A DNA stretch of 5,811 bases from CAYUNT01 sp964446285 (GCA_964446285.1 CAYUNT010000248.1:1-5811), one strand, 5' to 3'; shown: positions 1 through 5,644, counted from the first letter of the stretch. Numbers and translations are program-made. The notes: generated from the letters alone by a model not told the origin.

Positions 1-1
1 G

Positions 2-112
2 GGGGAGGAAGCGCGGGATGGGCCGGGGGAGGAGGCGGCCAATGCGCAAATCGCCAAGGCAGCCATGCAAATACAAAGGATTCGCCCCAGGGCGTCGGCG
101 CGGGCTGGCTGA
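2..112 (+). CDS. Possible C-terminal tail of an upstream gene (partial, unrecognised)
   Basis: This frame is open from the window edge to a TGA at 110-112 and would give 36 residues, beginning with two copies of GEEA and continuing with an Ala/Gln/Ile/Arg-rich stretch (AANAQIAKAAMQIQR) that could be a short helix. About 26 of its 36 third positions are G or C, which fits the coding bias of the neighbouring genes better than the other two forward frames do, although those are also open over this short span. There is no recognisable domain and the 5' part lies outside the window, so no function can be given. It could equally be non-coding. If real, it ends 240 bases before elbB, so it is probably not in the same tight operon. 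Confidence 0.3.
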   Translation, partial: GEEARDGPGEEAANAQIAKAAMQIQRIRPRASARAG

Positions 113-179
113 GTTTGTCGCATTGGTCCCATGAGTTCCATCCATCCCATGTTGCTGGCGTGCGGAGAATTCCGCCTGG

Positions 180-228
180 GCGCCGCACAAAAAGGCGCGG
201 CGCGGCTCCACAGCAAAATGTGCGGCGC
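180..228. repeat. Competing GC-rich inverted repeats in the elbB leader
   Basis: GCGCCGCACA at 180-189 is perfectly complementary to TGTGCGGCGC at 219-228, a 10-bp stem with a 29-base loop. The same left arm (GCGCCGC, 180-186) can instead pair with GCGGCGC at 197-203, with a 10-base loop, so the two hairpins exclude each other. Neither is followed by a T-run, so this is not a standard intrinsic terminator. The rest of the 113-352 intergenic region shows only a small GCGGA/TCCGC hairpin around an EcoRI-type GAATTC site near 160-175. I see no convincing -35/-10 pair before elbB. The structure matches no riboswitch class I know. In such GC-rich sequence it may be chance. Confidence 0.35.
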
Positions 229-339
229 AACGCATACCCCCGGCAATCCAAAAGCCGCTGGCGAACGAGCGCGGCGCGTGCAAGGATAGACAATGCGCCA
301 GCGAGGGGCTTGGCGACCCGATCAATTTTAGTAAATGCA

Positions 340-344
340 AGGAG
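340..344 (+). promoter_or_regulatory. Shine-Dalgarno that fixes the elbB start
   Basis: AGGAG lies 8 bases before the ATG at 353. An earlier in-frame ATG at 335 lies upstream of this site and has no purine-rich site at useful distance. The family-typical N-terminus (MAKTIGVVLAGCG) also begins at 353. Confidence 0.75.
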
Positions 345-352
345 CGCGTGCC

Positions 353-1012
353 ATGGCAAAAACAATCGGAGTTGTTCTGGCGGGGTGCGGGGTTATTGAT
401 GGCGCGGAAATCCACGAGGCGGTTCTTACGCTGCTGGCGCTGGATCGCGCCGGGGTGCGCGTGGTGTGCATGGCCCCGAACATCGATCAGATGCATGTCG
501 TCAACCACGCGAAAGGCGAACCGGCGGCGGGAGAACGGCGCAATGTTCTTGTGGAAGCCGCCCGCATCGCGCGCGGAGACATCATCGACATCGCCAAGGC
601 GCGCGGCGTGGACCTTGACGGCCTGATTTTCGCGGGCGGTTTTGGCGCGGCGAAGAACTTGTGCGACTACGCCGTGCGGGGTGAAAAAATGAAGGTTCAT
701 CCAGAGGTGGAACGACTGATATTGGAGATGCATGGGGCGAACAAGCCTATTGGCTTTATGTGCATCGCGCCCGTAATTGCCGCGAAAACCCTCGGGAAAA
801 TGAAGGTCCGGCTCACGATCGGAACCGACGATGCCACGGCGCGCGACATCGTGGCGCTGGGGGCGATTCACGAACCGCACCAGGCAAATGAGATCTGCGT
901 GGACAAGGCAATGCGCGTTGTTTCCACCCCGGCCTACATGACGGCGCGGCGAATCTCCGAGGCCGCCGAAGGCATCGAAAAACTCGTTCGGGAAGTCCTG
1001 GCAATGGCATGA
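353..1012 (+). CDS. elbB: ElbB-type DJ-1/PfpI-superfamily protein (isoprenoid biosynthesis glyoxalase ElbB)
   Basis: A 219-residue cytosolic protein, close to the usual ElbB length. Visible motifs are GCGVIDGAEIHEAVLTLLAL near the N-terminus (11-30), GGFGAAKN at 95-102, the nucleophile elbow GFMCIAP at 134-140 with Cys137, RLTIGTD, and VSTPAYM near the C-terminus. These match E. coli ElbB almost block for block. By alignment with DJ-1, Glu22 corresponds to the Glu that polarises the active-site Cys, so the Cys137/Glu22 pair is intact. Family knowledge: ElbB was linked to lycopene/isoprenoid yield and has weak glyoxalase activity in vitro; its physiological substrate is unsettled. The start at 353 is chosen over 335 because of the AGGAG at 340-344. 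The TGA overlaps the ATG of the next gene by four bases, which suggests translational coupling to the membrane protein downstream. Family assignment is firm; the cellular role is not. Confidence 0.95.
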   Translation: MAKTIGVVLAGCGVIDGAEIHEAVLTLLALDRAGVRVVCMAPNIDQMHVVNHAKGEPAAGERRNVLVEAARIARGDIIDIAKARGVDLDGLIFAGGFGAAKNLCDYAVRGEKMKVHPEVERLILEMHGANKPIGFMCIAPVIAAKTLGKMKVRLTIGTDDATARDIVALGAIHEPHQANEICVDKAMRVVSTPAYMTARRISEAAEGIEKLVREVLAMA

Positions 1013-3942
1013 AATCGGAAGCCGATTTGCATTCCGCCGCATCGGATCACGCCTCCGATGGAGATTCGGATCACGCGCCGGATAAGCCGCCAGACAGGCC
1101 GATAGGCGGGTCGCCGAACCGCGCGCCGGATTGGGCGGATTTCCTTGCACTGTCTATGATTTCCGCCGCGGCGCTTGCGTTCGAGATACTGCTCGTCCGC
1201 CTGTTCCGATTCAGCCAGGGGCACCACTTCGCCTCGCTGGCGGTGTCACTGGCGCTGCTGGGTTTTGGGGCGGCGGGAACGGCGCTGGCGTTGCTCGGAA
1301 AAGGCGCGGAGAGAAACAGCGCGGCTCCGCGGCAAAGTGCGTTTTTCGGAGGGGCGTTTGGGGGCGATGCATTGTTTTGCGGCGCGCTGCTCGCCTCGGC
1401 GGCAGGCATGGCGGGCGTCCTCGCGCTGAATCAGAAAATCCAATTGCGGCCTATGTTTATCGCGTGGGATGCGCGAGAGGCTGCGAAACTCCTGGCGCTC
1501 GATTTCGCCGCATTTATCCCGTTTTTCGCCGCAGCGCTGGCTATTGGGCAGATGTTTGCACGTTGGCCGGCGGCGGCGCGCAAATTGTATGGCGTCAATC
1601 TGATTGGCTCAGGCACGGGCGTGATCGGAGCCGCTGGATTGCTCGTGGTGTGGCCGCTCGAACGCTGTCTGGCCGCGGCGGCGGCGCTGGCGTGGATCGC
1701 GGGCATTGTTTTTGTGGCGAATCACGTGGTTTGCCGACGTTCTTTCCGGACCGGCGCGAGGGCAAAGAGCGAGTGCGGAGCCTCGCGATCCCGGGGGGAT
1801 AGTATTCATTCAGGCGCAAAAGAAAAACGCGAGTGCGGAGCCTCGCGATCCCACAATATCTTTGGCCCCGCGCGCGCGGCGTCGAAGAACTTTCGGGCGG
1901 CGGGAACGGCGGCGGGAACGGTGGCGGGAATGGCGGCGGGAATGGCGTTGGGCGCGGCAGCGCTAATGGGAATTCTCGCTATTGGCTTTGTCTGCTGGGG
2001 GCCGATTCCCGAACCGCGCGCATCGGATTTCTCACGGCTGGCGAAACTGCTTGATTTGCCGGACGCCAAAATCATCAGGCGCGAACACGGTTTGCGCGGC
2101 ATGGCGACGGAAATCCGCTCGGATAGCCTTCGCATCGCGCCCGGCCTGAGCCTGCAATGGACGGGCGCGATTCCACCTGCTGACACGCTCGTTCTCGACG
2201 CAGATCGCATGGTCGCCCTCCCACGCGAAGGCAAATCTCACGATGACTTCAATGGTTTTTTGTCTTCTCCACGCCCTGGCGCCATCCCGGCTTTGTATTC
2301 GGGCGAGCCGCCAGCTTATCGCAACGCCTGCCTGTCCGCTGCGCCGTTCACGCTGCTCCGCACGCCGCCAGATCGCGCTCGGGCGCTTGTTTTGGGAACC
2401 GCGGAATGCCCAAGCGCGTGGCTGGCTGCTGAGCGAGGACTGCGGCGCGTCGTTTGGGTGGAATCCAACCCGCAAATCACCCGCGCGCTTCTCCGGCATG
2501 GATTTAATAGCATTCCATATAGTTTTTGCGAGCCGGTTTCCGAAGCGCCGCGCCATTTTCTCGCCATCGCGCCGCCCGCTTCGTTTGACCTCGTTTTAGT
2601 GGATGCAGCGGCCACGGCGGCGGGCGACGCAGCGTCGGAAGAACCGCTGCTGACGGTCGAAGGATTTCGGGCGATGTCGCGCTGTCTCGCGCCCGGCGGA
2701 TGGATCGCACTCGCGCTGCCACTGCACAATCCGCCGCGCTATTTTCCCAAATGCCTCCTCACAATCCGCGCGGCGTATGACGCGCACACAAGCGCCTCCG
2801 AATCGTCCGCGCAGGGCGCTCCGCTTGAGCGCCGCCTCGTGATTCTCCGTTCGATGCAGGAAATTCTCATAATGATTTCTGAATGCAAAATCACGCCCGC
2901 CGAATGTGCCGCCGCGCGTCAATTCGCCGAGCAATGGGGATTCGACATGGTCTGGCTTCCCGGCCTGGCGCGCGAAGAGGCCAATCGTTTCCACCAATTT
3001 CCCGAACCGGTCTTCTTCGACGCGGCGCGGGCCATTCTCCAACCCGGCCGGCCGGCTCCGGATGCGGCGAAAGCATTCACCTCCGCCGATCTTTCCGAGG
3101 CGGCGCAATGGTATTCGCTCGCCCCCGCCACGGACATGCGCCCGTATTTCTGGCGTTCGGTGCGCTGGGGCCGCCTGCCTGCGCTGGCGCGTTCACTCGG
3201 ACGCCAAGGGCTGGTCTATATGGATTGGCCGATCTTCGCGCTCGCGCTTGCCCTTGGCGTTTCCGTGCTGCTCGCCGCTGCGCTGATTCTGCTGCCGCTT
3301 GGACGCATTCCGCCGGGCGCGCCGCCCATTTCGCGAACGCGCGCCATTGTGTATTTTGGCGCAATCGGGTTTGGATACATGTTCCTCGAAATGACCGTGT
3401 TCCAGCGCATGAATCTGATGCTCGATCAGCCCGTGCTTTCGGCGGCAATTGTGTTCAGCGTTTTTTTAATCGGATCGGGCGCGGGAAGCCTGGGAATTTT
3501 CGAGCCTGCGCGCGGCGAATGCGGTTCGGGTCCGCCCGCGAACACAATTCATAAGACATTTCTTATGGTCGGAATCTGGAGCATCGTGGCCTTTGCGTTG
3601 ATATTCGTTGTTGGCGCGGGCGGAGGATGGTTCCGCCTGCCGGAAACCGCGCGCGCATGGGCGATTGCCGCCGCCGCGTTTCCGATGGCCTGGGCGCTCG
3701 GAAGGCCGTTTCCGCGCGGACTTGAACGCCTGCGCGCGAATGGCGGCGCATGGATTCCGTGGGCGTGGGGCATCAACGGATTTGCGGGTGTGGCGGCGGC
3801 TCCGGCGGCGGCGCTTCTCGCCATCGAAGCGGGTCACGCCGCGCCCTGGATCGCCGCCGCGGCTTGCTACCTTGCCGCCGCGCTTGCCTCGCGCAAGTGG
3901 TCCCCCGCTCCAGCCGCGCCTGGTTCTTTGGCGGATTTGTAA
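1009..3942 (+). CDS. Large polytopic membrane protein with a degenerate spermidine-synthase/SAM-methyltransferase-like domain
   Basis: 977 residues. A hydrophilic, Asp-rich N-terminus (1-43, with SDHASDGDSDHAPD) is followed by about six hydrophobic helices (43-62, 72-97, 119-140, 162-185, 193-217, 219-241), an Arg/Ser-rich linker (242-295), another helix (about 297-332), a soluble region (335-738), and about seven C-terminal helices (740-960). The soluble part has a SpeE-like fold signature: RALVLG at 458-463, VVWVESNPQ with Glu485 as the likely SAM-ribose acid, LVLVDAA with Asp532, then LLTVEGFRAMSRCLAPGGW to 565. Family hallmarks in the C-terminal membrane part are GFGYMFLEMTVFQR (787-800), the Ser/Gly-rich SGAGSL helix, and PWAWGING (917-924). 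The Gly-rich loop reads GTAEC rather than GGGDG, and the second Asp of the synthase DxxD pair is missing, so polyamine synthesis is unlikely. The start overlaps the elbB stop (ATGA). Function is unknown; methyltransferase, transporter-like or sensory roles are possible. It also carries internal repeats, listed separately. Confidence 0.85.
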   Translation: MKSEADLHSAASDHASDGDSDHAPDKPPDRPIGGSPNRAPDWADFLALSMISAAALAFEILLVRLFRFSQGHHFASLAVSLALLGFGAAGTALALLGKGAERNSAAPRQSAFFGGAFGGDALFCGALLASAAGMAGVLALNQKIQLRPMFIAWDAREAAKLLALDFAAFIPFFAAALAIGQMFARWPAAARKLYGVNLIGSGTGVIGAAGLLVVWPLERCLAAAAALAWIAGIVFVANHVVCRRSFRTGARAKSECGASRSRGDSIHSGAKEKRECGASRSHNIFGPARAASKNFRAAGTAAGTVAGMAAGMALGAAALMGILAIGFVCWGPIPEPRASDFSRLAKLLDLPDAKIIRREHGLRGMATEIRSDSLRIAPGLSLQWTGAIPPADTLVLDADRMVALPREGKSHDDFNGFLSSPRPGAIPALYSGEPPAYRNACLSAAPFTLLRTPPDRARALVLGTAECPSAWLAAERGLRRVVWVESNPQITRALLRHGFNSIPYSFCEPVSEAPRHFLAIAPPASFDLVLVDAAATAAGDAASEEPLLTVEGFRAMSRCLAPGGWIALALPLHNPPRYFPKCLLTIRAAYDAHTSASESSAQGAPLERRLVILRSMQEILIMISECKITPAECAAARQFAEQWGFDMVWLPGLAREEANRFHQFPEPVFFDAARAILQPGRPAPDAAKAFTSADLSEAAQWYSLAPATDMRPYFWRSVRWGRLPALARSLGRQGLVYMDWPIFALALALGVSVLLAAALILLPLGRIPPGAPPISRTRAIVYFGAIGFGYMFLEMTVFQRMNLMLDQPVLSAAIVFSVFLIGSGAGSLGIFEPARGECGSGPPANTIHKTFLMVGIWSIVAFALIFVVGAGGGWFRLPETARAWAIAAAAFPMAWALGRPFPRGLERLRANGGAWIPWAWGINGFAGVAAAPAAALLAIEAGHAAPWIAAAACYLAAALASRKWSPAPAAPGSLADL
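1769..1852 (+). repeat. Two in-frame copies of a 24-base hairpin-forming repeat inside the membrane protein gene
   Basis: Bases 1769-1792 and 1829-1852 are identical over 24 bases (core GAGTGCGGAGCCTCGCGAT), spaced exactly 60 bases apart, so both are read in the same frame as ECGASRS (residues 255-261 and 275-281). Each copy can fold as a GCGAG/CTCGC stem (1769-1773 with 1782-1786; 1829-1833 with 1842-1846). The sequences between and after the copies are not similar, so this is not a simple 60-base duplication. The location is the hydrophilic linker between membrane helices, a site that tolerates insertion. A REP-like interspersed element captured in a coding region is the most natural reading, but that is an inference. 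Confidence 0.7.
1899..1946 (+). repeat. 12-base tandem repeat, four copies, coding AAGT/VAGM-type tetrapeptides
   Basis: Four consecutive 12-mers: GGCGGGAACGGC (1899-1910), GGCGGGAACGGT (1911-1922), and two copies of GGCGGGAATGGC (1923-1934 and 1935-1946). In the gene frame they encode AAGTAAGTVAGMAAGM (residues 297-312), the start of a small-residue-rich membrane helix. Because the unit is a multiple of three, gain or loss of copies would keep the frame and only change helix length. Confidence 0.85.
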
Positions 3943-3966
3943 ATCGTTTGGCCTTGTGCGAAGCCG

Positions 3967-4010
3967 GGCAACAGGCGCCATAATTGGCCGTTGTTGTGCC
4001 GATTTTGTCT
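3967..4010 (+). terminator. Weak terminator-like stem-loop after the membrane protein gene
   Basis: An interrupted hairpin can form from GGC (3967-3969) with GCC (3998-4000), AACA (3970-3973) with TGTT (3992-3995), and GCCA (3977-3980) with TGGC (3985-3988) around a TAAT loop. It is followed by GATTTTGTCT. The stem has internal loops and the T-run is only four long, so termination would be weak at best. A poor -10-like CATAAT (3979-3984) overlaps it, with a TTGTGC 19 bases upstream. I do not call that a promoter. Confidence 0.25.
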
Positions 4011-4027
4011 GCAAGGCCCGCCCCCTC

Positions 4028-4375
4028 ATGCTCCCCATTCCTGAATCCGATGACGCGCTGCTCGCCGAATGCGACGTCGAGACATTTCGTTCGAGCGGTC
4101 CGGGCGGGCAAAACGTGAACCGGCGCGAAACGGCCGTGCGGCTGCGCCACCGTCCGTCGGGAATCGTCGTCGATTGCCAGCAGGAACGCAGCCAATACCA
4201 AAACAAGCAGCTCGCGCTCGAACGCTTGCGGATGAAACTCAAGTTGCGCGCGCATCGGCGCCGCCCGCGCAAAGCGACGAAAGTGCCCGCGTCCGTGAAG
4301 CGGCGCGTCCTCGACAGCAAACGCCGCGAAGGCGAAAAGAAGCGCCTGCGCCGCCGCCCGGAGACGGAAGGGTAA
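4028..4375 (+). CDS. Small GGQ-domain peptide chain release factor-like protein (probable ribosome rescue factor)
   Basis: 115 residues containing only the catalytic RF-1 domain: SSGPGGQNVNRRETAVRLRH places the GGQ at 26-28, and the conserved ERSQYQNKQLALERL follows in the middle. The tail from about residue 77 is dense in Arg and Lys (RRRPRKATKVPASVKRR and beyond). The codon-recognition (PAT/SPF) domain of RF1/RF2 is absent. Family knowledge: such stand-alone GGQ proteins with a basic tail (ArfB/YaeJ, mitochondrial MTRFR/C12orf65 types) hydrolyse peptidyl-tRNA on stalled ribosomes or split subunits, the tail holding ribosomal RNA or the mRNA channel. It is shorter than E. coli ArfB (about 140 residues) and nearer the compact bacterial 'release factor-like' group. 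The start at 4028 is chosen because similarity begins just after it; only a weak AAGG (4013-4016) precedes it. The same frame runs open upstream, but that part is out-of-frame with, and inside, the membrane protein gene. Rescue function is inferred. Confidence 0.85.
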   Translation: MLPIPESDDALLAECDVETFRSSGPGGQNVNRRETAVRLRHRPSGIVVDCQQERSQYQNKQLALERLRMKLKLRAHRRRPRKATKVPASVKRRVLDSKRREGEKKRLRRRPETEG

Positions 4376-4405
4376 TGCCGGAGGCGCGGACGCGAACAGG
4401 GACGG

Positions 4406-4528
4406 ATGGGACCCGCAGGAACTGTTCAAAGTGCAGGAAAAATCTTGGGCGAGACGCCCAAGCCACCAGAATCGCGGGCAAAATACCCATGCCACCCGTA
4501 ACTTTGAACACTTCCTGATGGGCCCCAT
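4406..4528. repeat. MITE-like nested inverted-repeat element between the release-factor-like and GNAT genes
   Basis: Outer arms are 4406-4432 and 4501-4528. The inner part AGGAACTGTTCAAAGT (4417-4432) matches the reverse complement of ACTTTGAACACTTCCT (4501-4516) at 15 of 16 positions, and the match continues outward (ATGGGACCC versus ATGGGGCCC) with a one-base gap. The 68-base interior carries two tandem hairpin units. The element is about 123 bases with no coding capacity. I see no clear target-site duplication (GACGG on the left, GAGGC on the right). It could be a non-autonomous mobile element, a REP/BIME-type repeat or a structured RNA region. Copy number elsewhere in the genome cannot be judged here. 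Confidence 0.55.
4444..4496. repeat. Two tandem hairpin units ending in GCCACC within the inverted-repeat element
   Basis: Unit 1 (4447-4467) begins with GGGCGAGACGCCC and ends with GCCACC. Unit 2 (4476-4496) begins with GGGCAAAATACCC and ends with GCCACC. They agree at 16 of 21 positions and are spaced 29 bases apart. Unit 1 sits in a perfect 8-bp stem, CTTGGGCG (4444-4451) with CGCCCAAG (4455-4462), loop AGA. On the minus strand this stem is followed by ATTTTT (from 4443 downwards), which resembles an intrinsic terminator for leftward transcription. Unit 2 has only a GGG/CCC-type stem. Confidence 0.65.
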
Positions 4529-4542
4529 GAGGCGAATGGGGC
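4522..4542 (+). promoter_or_regulatory. Stem-loop just upstream of the GNAT gene
   Basis: GCCCCAT (4522-4528) pairs perfectly with ATGGGGC (4536-4542) around a 7-base loop, ending 12 bases before the Shine-Dalgarno. The left arm is also part of the larger inverted repeat and of the local palindrome ATGGGCCCCAT (4518-4528), so the pairings exclude each other. A role in mRNA stability or leader folding is possible; no regulator is known from the sequence. Confidence 0.35.
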
Positions 4543-4554
4543 AAATTCCCGAAT

Positions 4555-4560
4555 AAGGAG
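4555..4560 (+). promoter_or_regulatory. Shine-Dalgarno of the GNAT gene
   Basis: AAGGAG lies 10 bases before the ATG at 4571. It is the strongest such site in the window and decides the start. Confidence 0.75.
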
Positions 4561-4570
4561 CTTTGCATTT

Positions 4571-5521
4571 ATGTCCACTTCCCCCTTTTTTATCCGGCCA
4601 CTCACAGGCGCAGACATAAAACCGATTCTGGCGATTTGGAACCGCGCCCTCGCGCGCGACCCAATCAGCGAAGGCCGTTTTGTCAGTTCGGTCCTCGCCA
4701 GCCCCGACCTCTGGCCAGGCGAGGAGTCGGGATTTTTCGTGGCCGAGCGCGCCGGGCGCCCCGCCGGATTTTTACGCGCTATCGTGCGCCGCTGGCCCAA
4801 CGACCGCGTGGGACTCGAACCCGAATGCGGTTACATTCCCGTAATGGCCGTCGATCCGGCGCATCAGCGCGCGGGCGCGGGACGGGCGCTGCTTGAGGCG
4901 GCGCTCGCGTTTTTCCACCGCAACGGACGCCGCCGCATCTGGGTGTGCGGCAACACGGGATCCGCGCCAGGCTATGTGTTTCCGGGCGTGGACAAAGACG
5001 CCTATCCGGGCGCGATGGCGCTGCTCACGCGGGCGGGATTTGTGGTGGATCATGAACCGGTCGCGATGTCGCGCAGCCTGCTCGATTTCGACGCCGAGGC
5101 ATTCCGCCGCCAGGCGTGGGAGGTGGGCGGCGACGTTGTTGTTCGGACGCTTTTGCCCGAGCGCGTGCTGGATTTCTTTGCATTTCTGGCGGCGGCGTTT
5201 CCGGGCGATTGGAACATCGCGGCGCGCAACAAAATCCGCGGCGGCGCGCTGCACGAGATTCTCACGGCCGAAGTCGAGGGGCGCATCGTCGGCTATTGCC
5301 AATGGGAAGGCGAACACTTCGGACCGTTTGGCGTCGCGGCCGAGGCGCGCAACAAACGCATCGGACAAAAGCTATTTACCGAGGCGGCGCGGCGCATTCG
5401 CGAGGCCGACGGACGCACGGTGTGGTTCAACTGGGCCGATCCCGACGCCGCGCGGTTTTACGAACGCTTCGGCCTCCAGGTCACGCGCCGGTTTGCGATT
5501 ATGAGGAAGGATATGGAATAA
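4571..5521 (+). CDS. Tandem-domain GNAT-family N-acetyltransferase
   Basis: 316 residues with two GNAT folds. The N-terminal domain starts at IRPLTGADI and carries the acetyl-CoA pyrophosphate loop in VMAVDPAHQRAGAGRALLEA, where Gln99, Gly102 and Gly104 fit Q/RxxGxG. It is followed by FPGVDKDAYPGA (137-148), which recurs in this subfamily. FPGDW (210-214) opens the link into the second domain: EILTAEVEGRIVGYCQWEG, then FGPFGVAAEARNKRIGQKL (to 268), WFNWAD (285-290), and RFYERFG with Tyr297, ending VTRRFAIMRKDME. In the second domain the loop reads R260-N-K-R263-I-G265, so the first loop glycine is Arg; that domain may bind acetyl-CoA poorly or serve substrate binding. Two-GNAT proteins include mycothiol synthase MshD, but the present type resembles uncharacterised relatives seen in many bacteria. 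The acceptor is unknown. It has its own strong ribosome site, 195 bases after the previous gene, and probably ends a transcript or stands alone. Confidence 0.9.
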   Translation: MSTSPFFIRPLTGADIKPILAIWNRALARDPISEGRFVSSVLASPDLWPGEESGFFVAERAGRPAGFLRAIVRRWPNDRVGLEPECGYIPVMAVDPAHQRAGAGRALLEAALAFFHRNGRRRIWVCGNTGSAPGYVFPGVDKDAYPGAMALLTRAGFVVDHEPVAMSRSLLDFDAEAFRRQAWEVGGDVVVRTLLPERVLDFFAFLAAAFPGDWNIAARNKIRGGALHEILTAEVEGRIVGYCQWEGEHFGPFGVAAEARNKRIGQKLFTEAARRIREADGRTVWFNWADPDAARFYERFGLQVTRRFAIMRKDME

Positions 5522-5608
5522 TCTCGGCGATTCCCGTCAAATCCGTAAAACCATTACAACAAGCGAAGACTTGCGGTTTTTCGTCCGCTAGCACTGCATG
5601 GCACATTG

Positions 5609-5624
5609 TTTTTGTGGACAAAAA
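5609..5624. repeat. Short palindrome overlapping the candidate promoter
   Basis: TTTTTGT (5609-5615) and ACAAAAA (5618-5624) are perfect complements separated by GG. The 7-bp dyad covers the candidate -35 at 5615-5620, so it could be an operator. As an RNA hairpin it would be weak and AT-rich. Confidence 0.35.
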
Positions 5625-5644
5625 GCCCTTGAATACCCTATAAG
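5615..5644 (+). promoter_or_regulatory. Candidate sigma70-type promoter firing out of the window
   Basis: TGGACA (5615-5620; 5 of 6 to TTGACA) and TATAAG (5639-5644; 5 of 6 to TATAAT) are separated by 18 bases. They sit in the AT-rich region after the GNAT gene, with an open reading frame downstream. In AT-rich sequence such matches arise by chance fairly often. Confidence 0.3.

Noticed and set aside
1..33. Direct repeat GGGGGAGGA at 1-9 and 25-33.
   Set aside because: Nine bases of low-complexity purine sequence; encodes a repeated GEEA but carries little information.
1..399. A long open frame across the leader into the start of elbB (including a 94-residue ATG frame at 115-399).
   Set aside because: It overlaps the well-supported elbB start, its product is Arg-rich low-complexity sequence with no recognisable motif, and stop-free frames are common in GC-rich DNA.
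3954..3984. Promoter TTGTGC / CATAAT before the GGQ gene.
   Set aside because: The -35 match is poor, spacing is 19 bases, and the -10 sits inside a possible stem-loop.
3608..4027. N-terminal extension of the GGQ protein to an ATG at 3608.
   Set aside because: The extra 140 residues lie within the membrane protein gene in another frame, are Arg/Pro-rich, and have no similarity to release factors; similarity begins just after 4028.
3466..4320. Long minus-strand frame of 284 residues over the 3' part of the membrane protein and the GGQ gene.
   Set aside because: Arg/Ser-rich shadow of two genes with clear family motifs on the plus strand; no motif of its own.
3773..4528. Minus-strand frame of 251 residues including the repeat-derived ILVAWASRPRF-like peptide.
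   Set aside because: It spans the repeat element and the antisense of the GGQ gene; the peptide is a translation of the repeat, not a protein.
5547..5576. Terminator CAAG-loop-CTTG followed by a T-run after the GNAT gene.
   Set aside because: Only four base pairs in the stem with CGG between it and the T-run; too weak to call.
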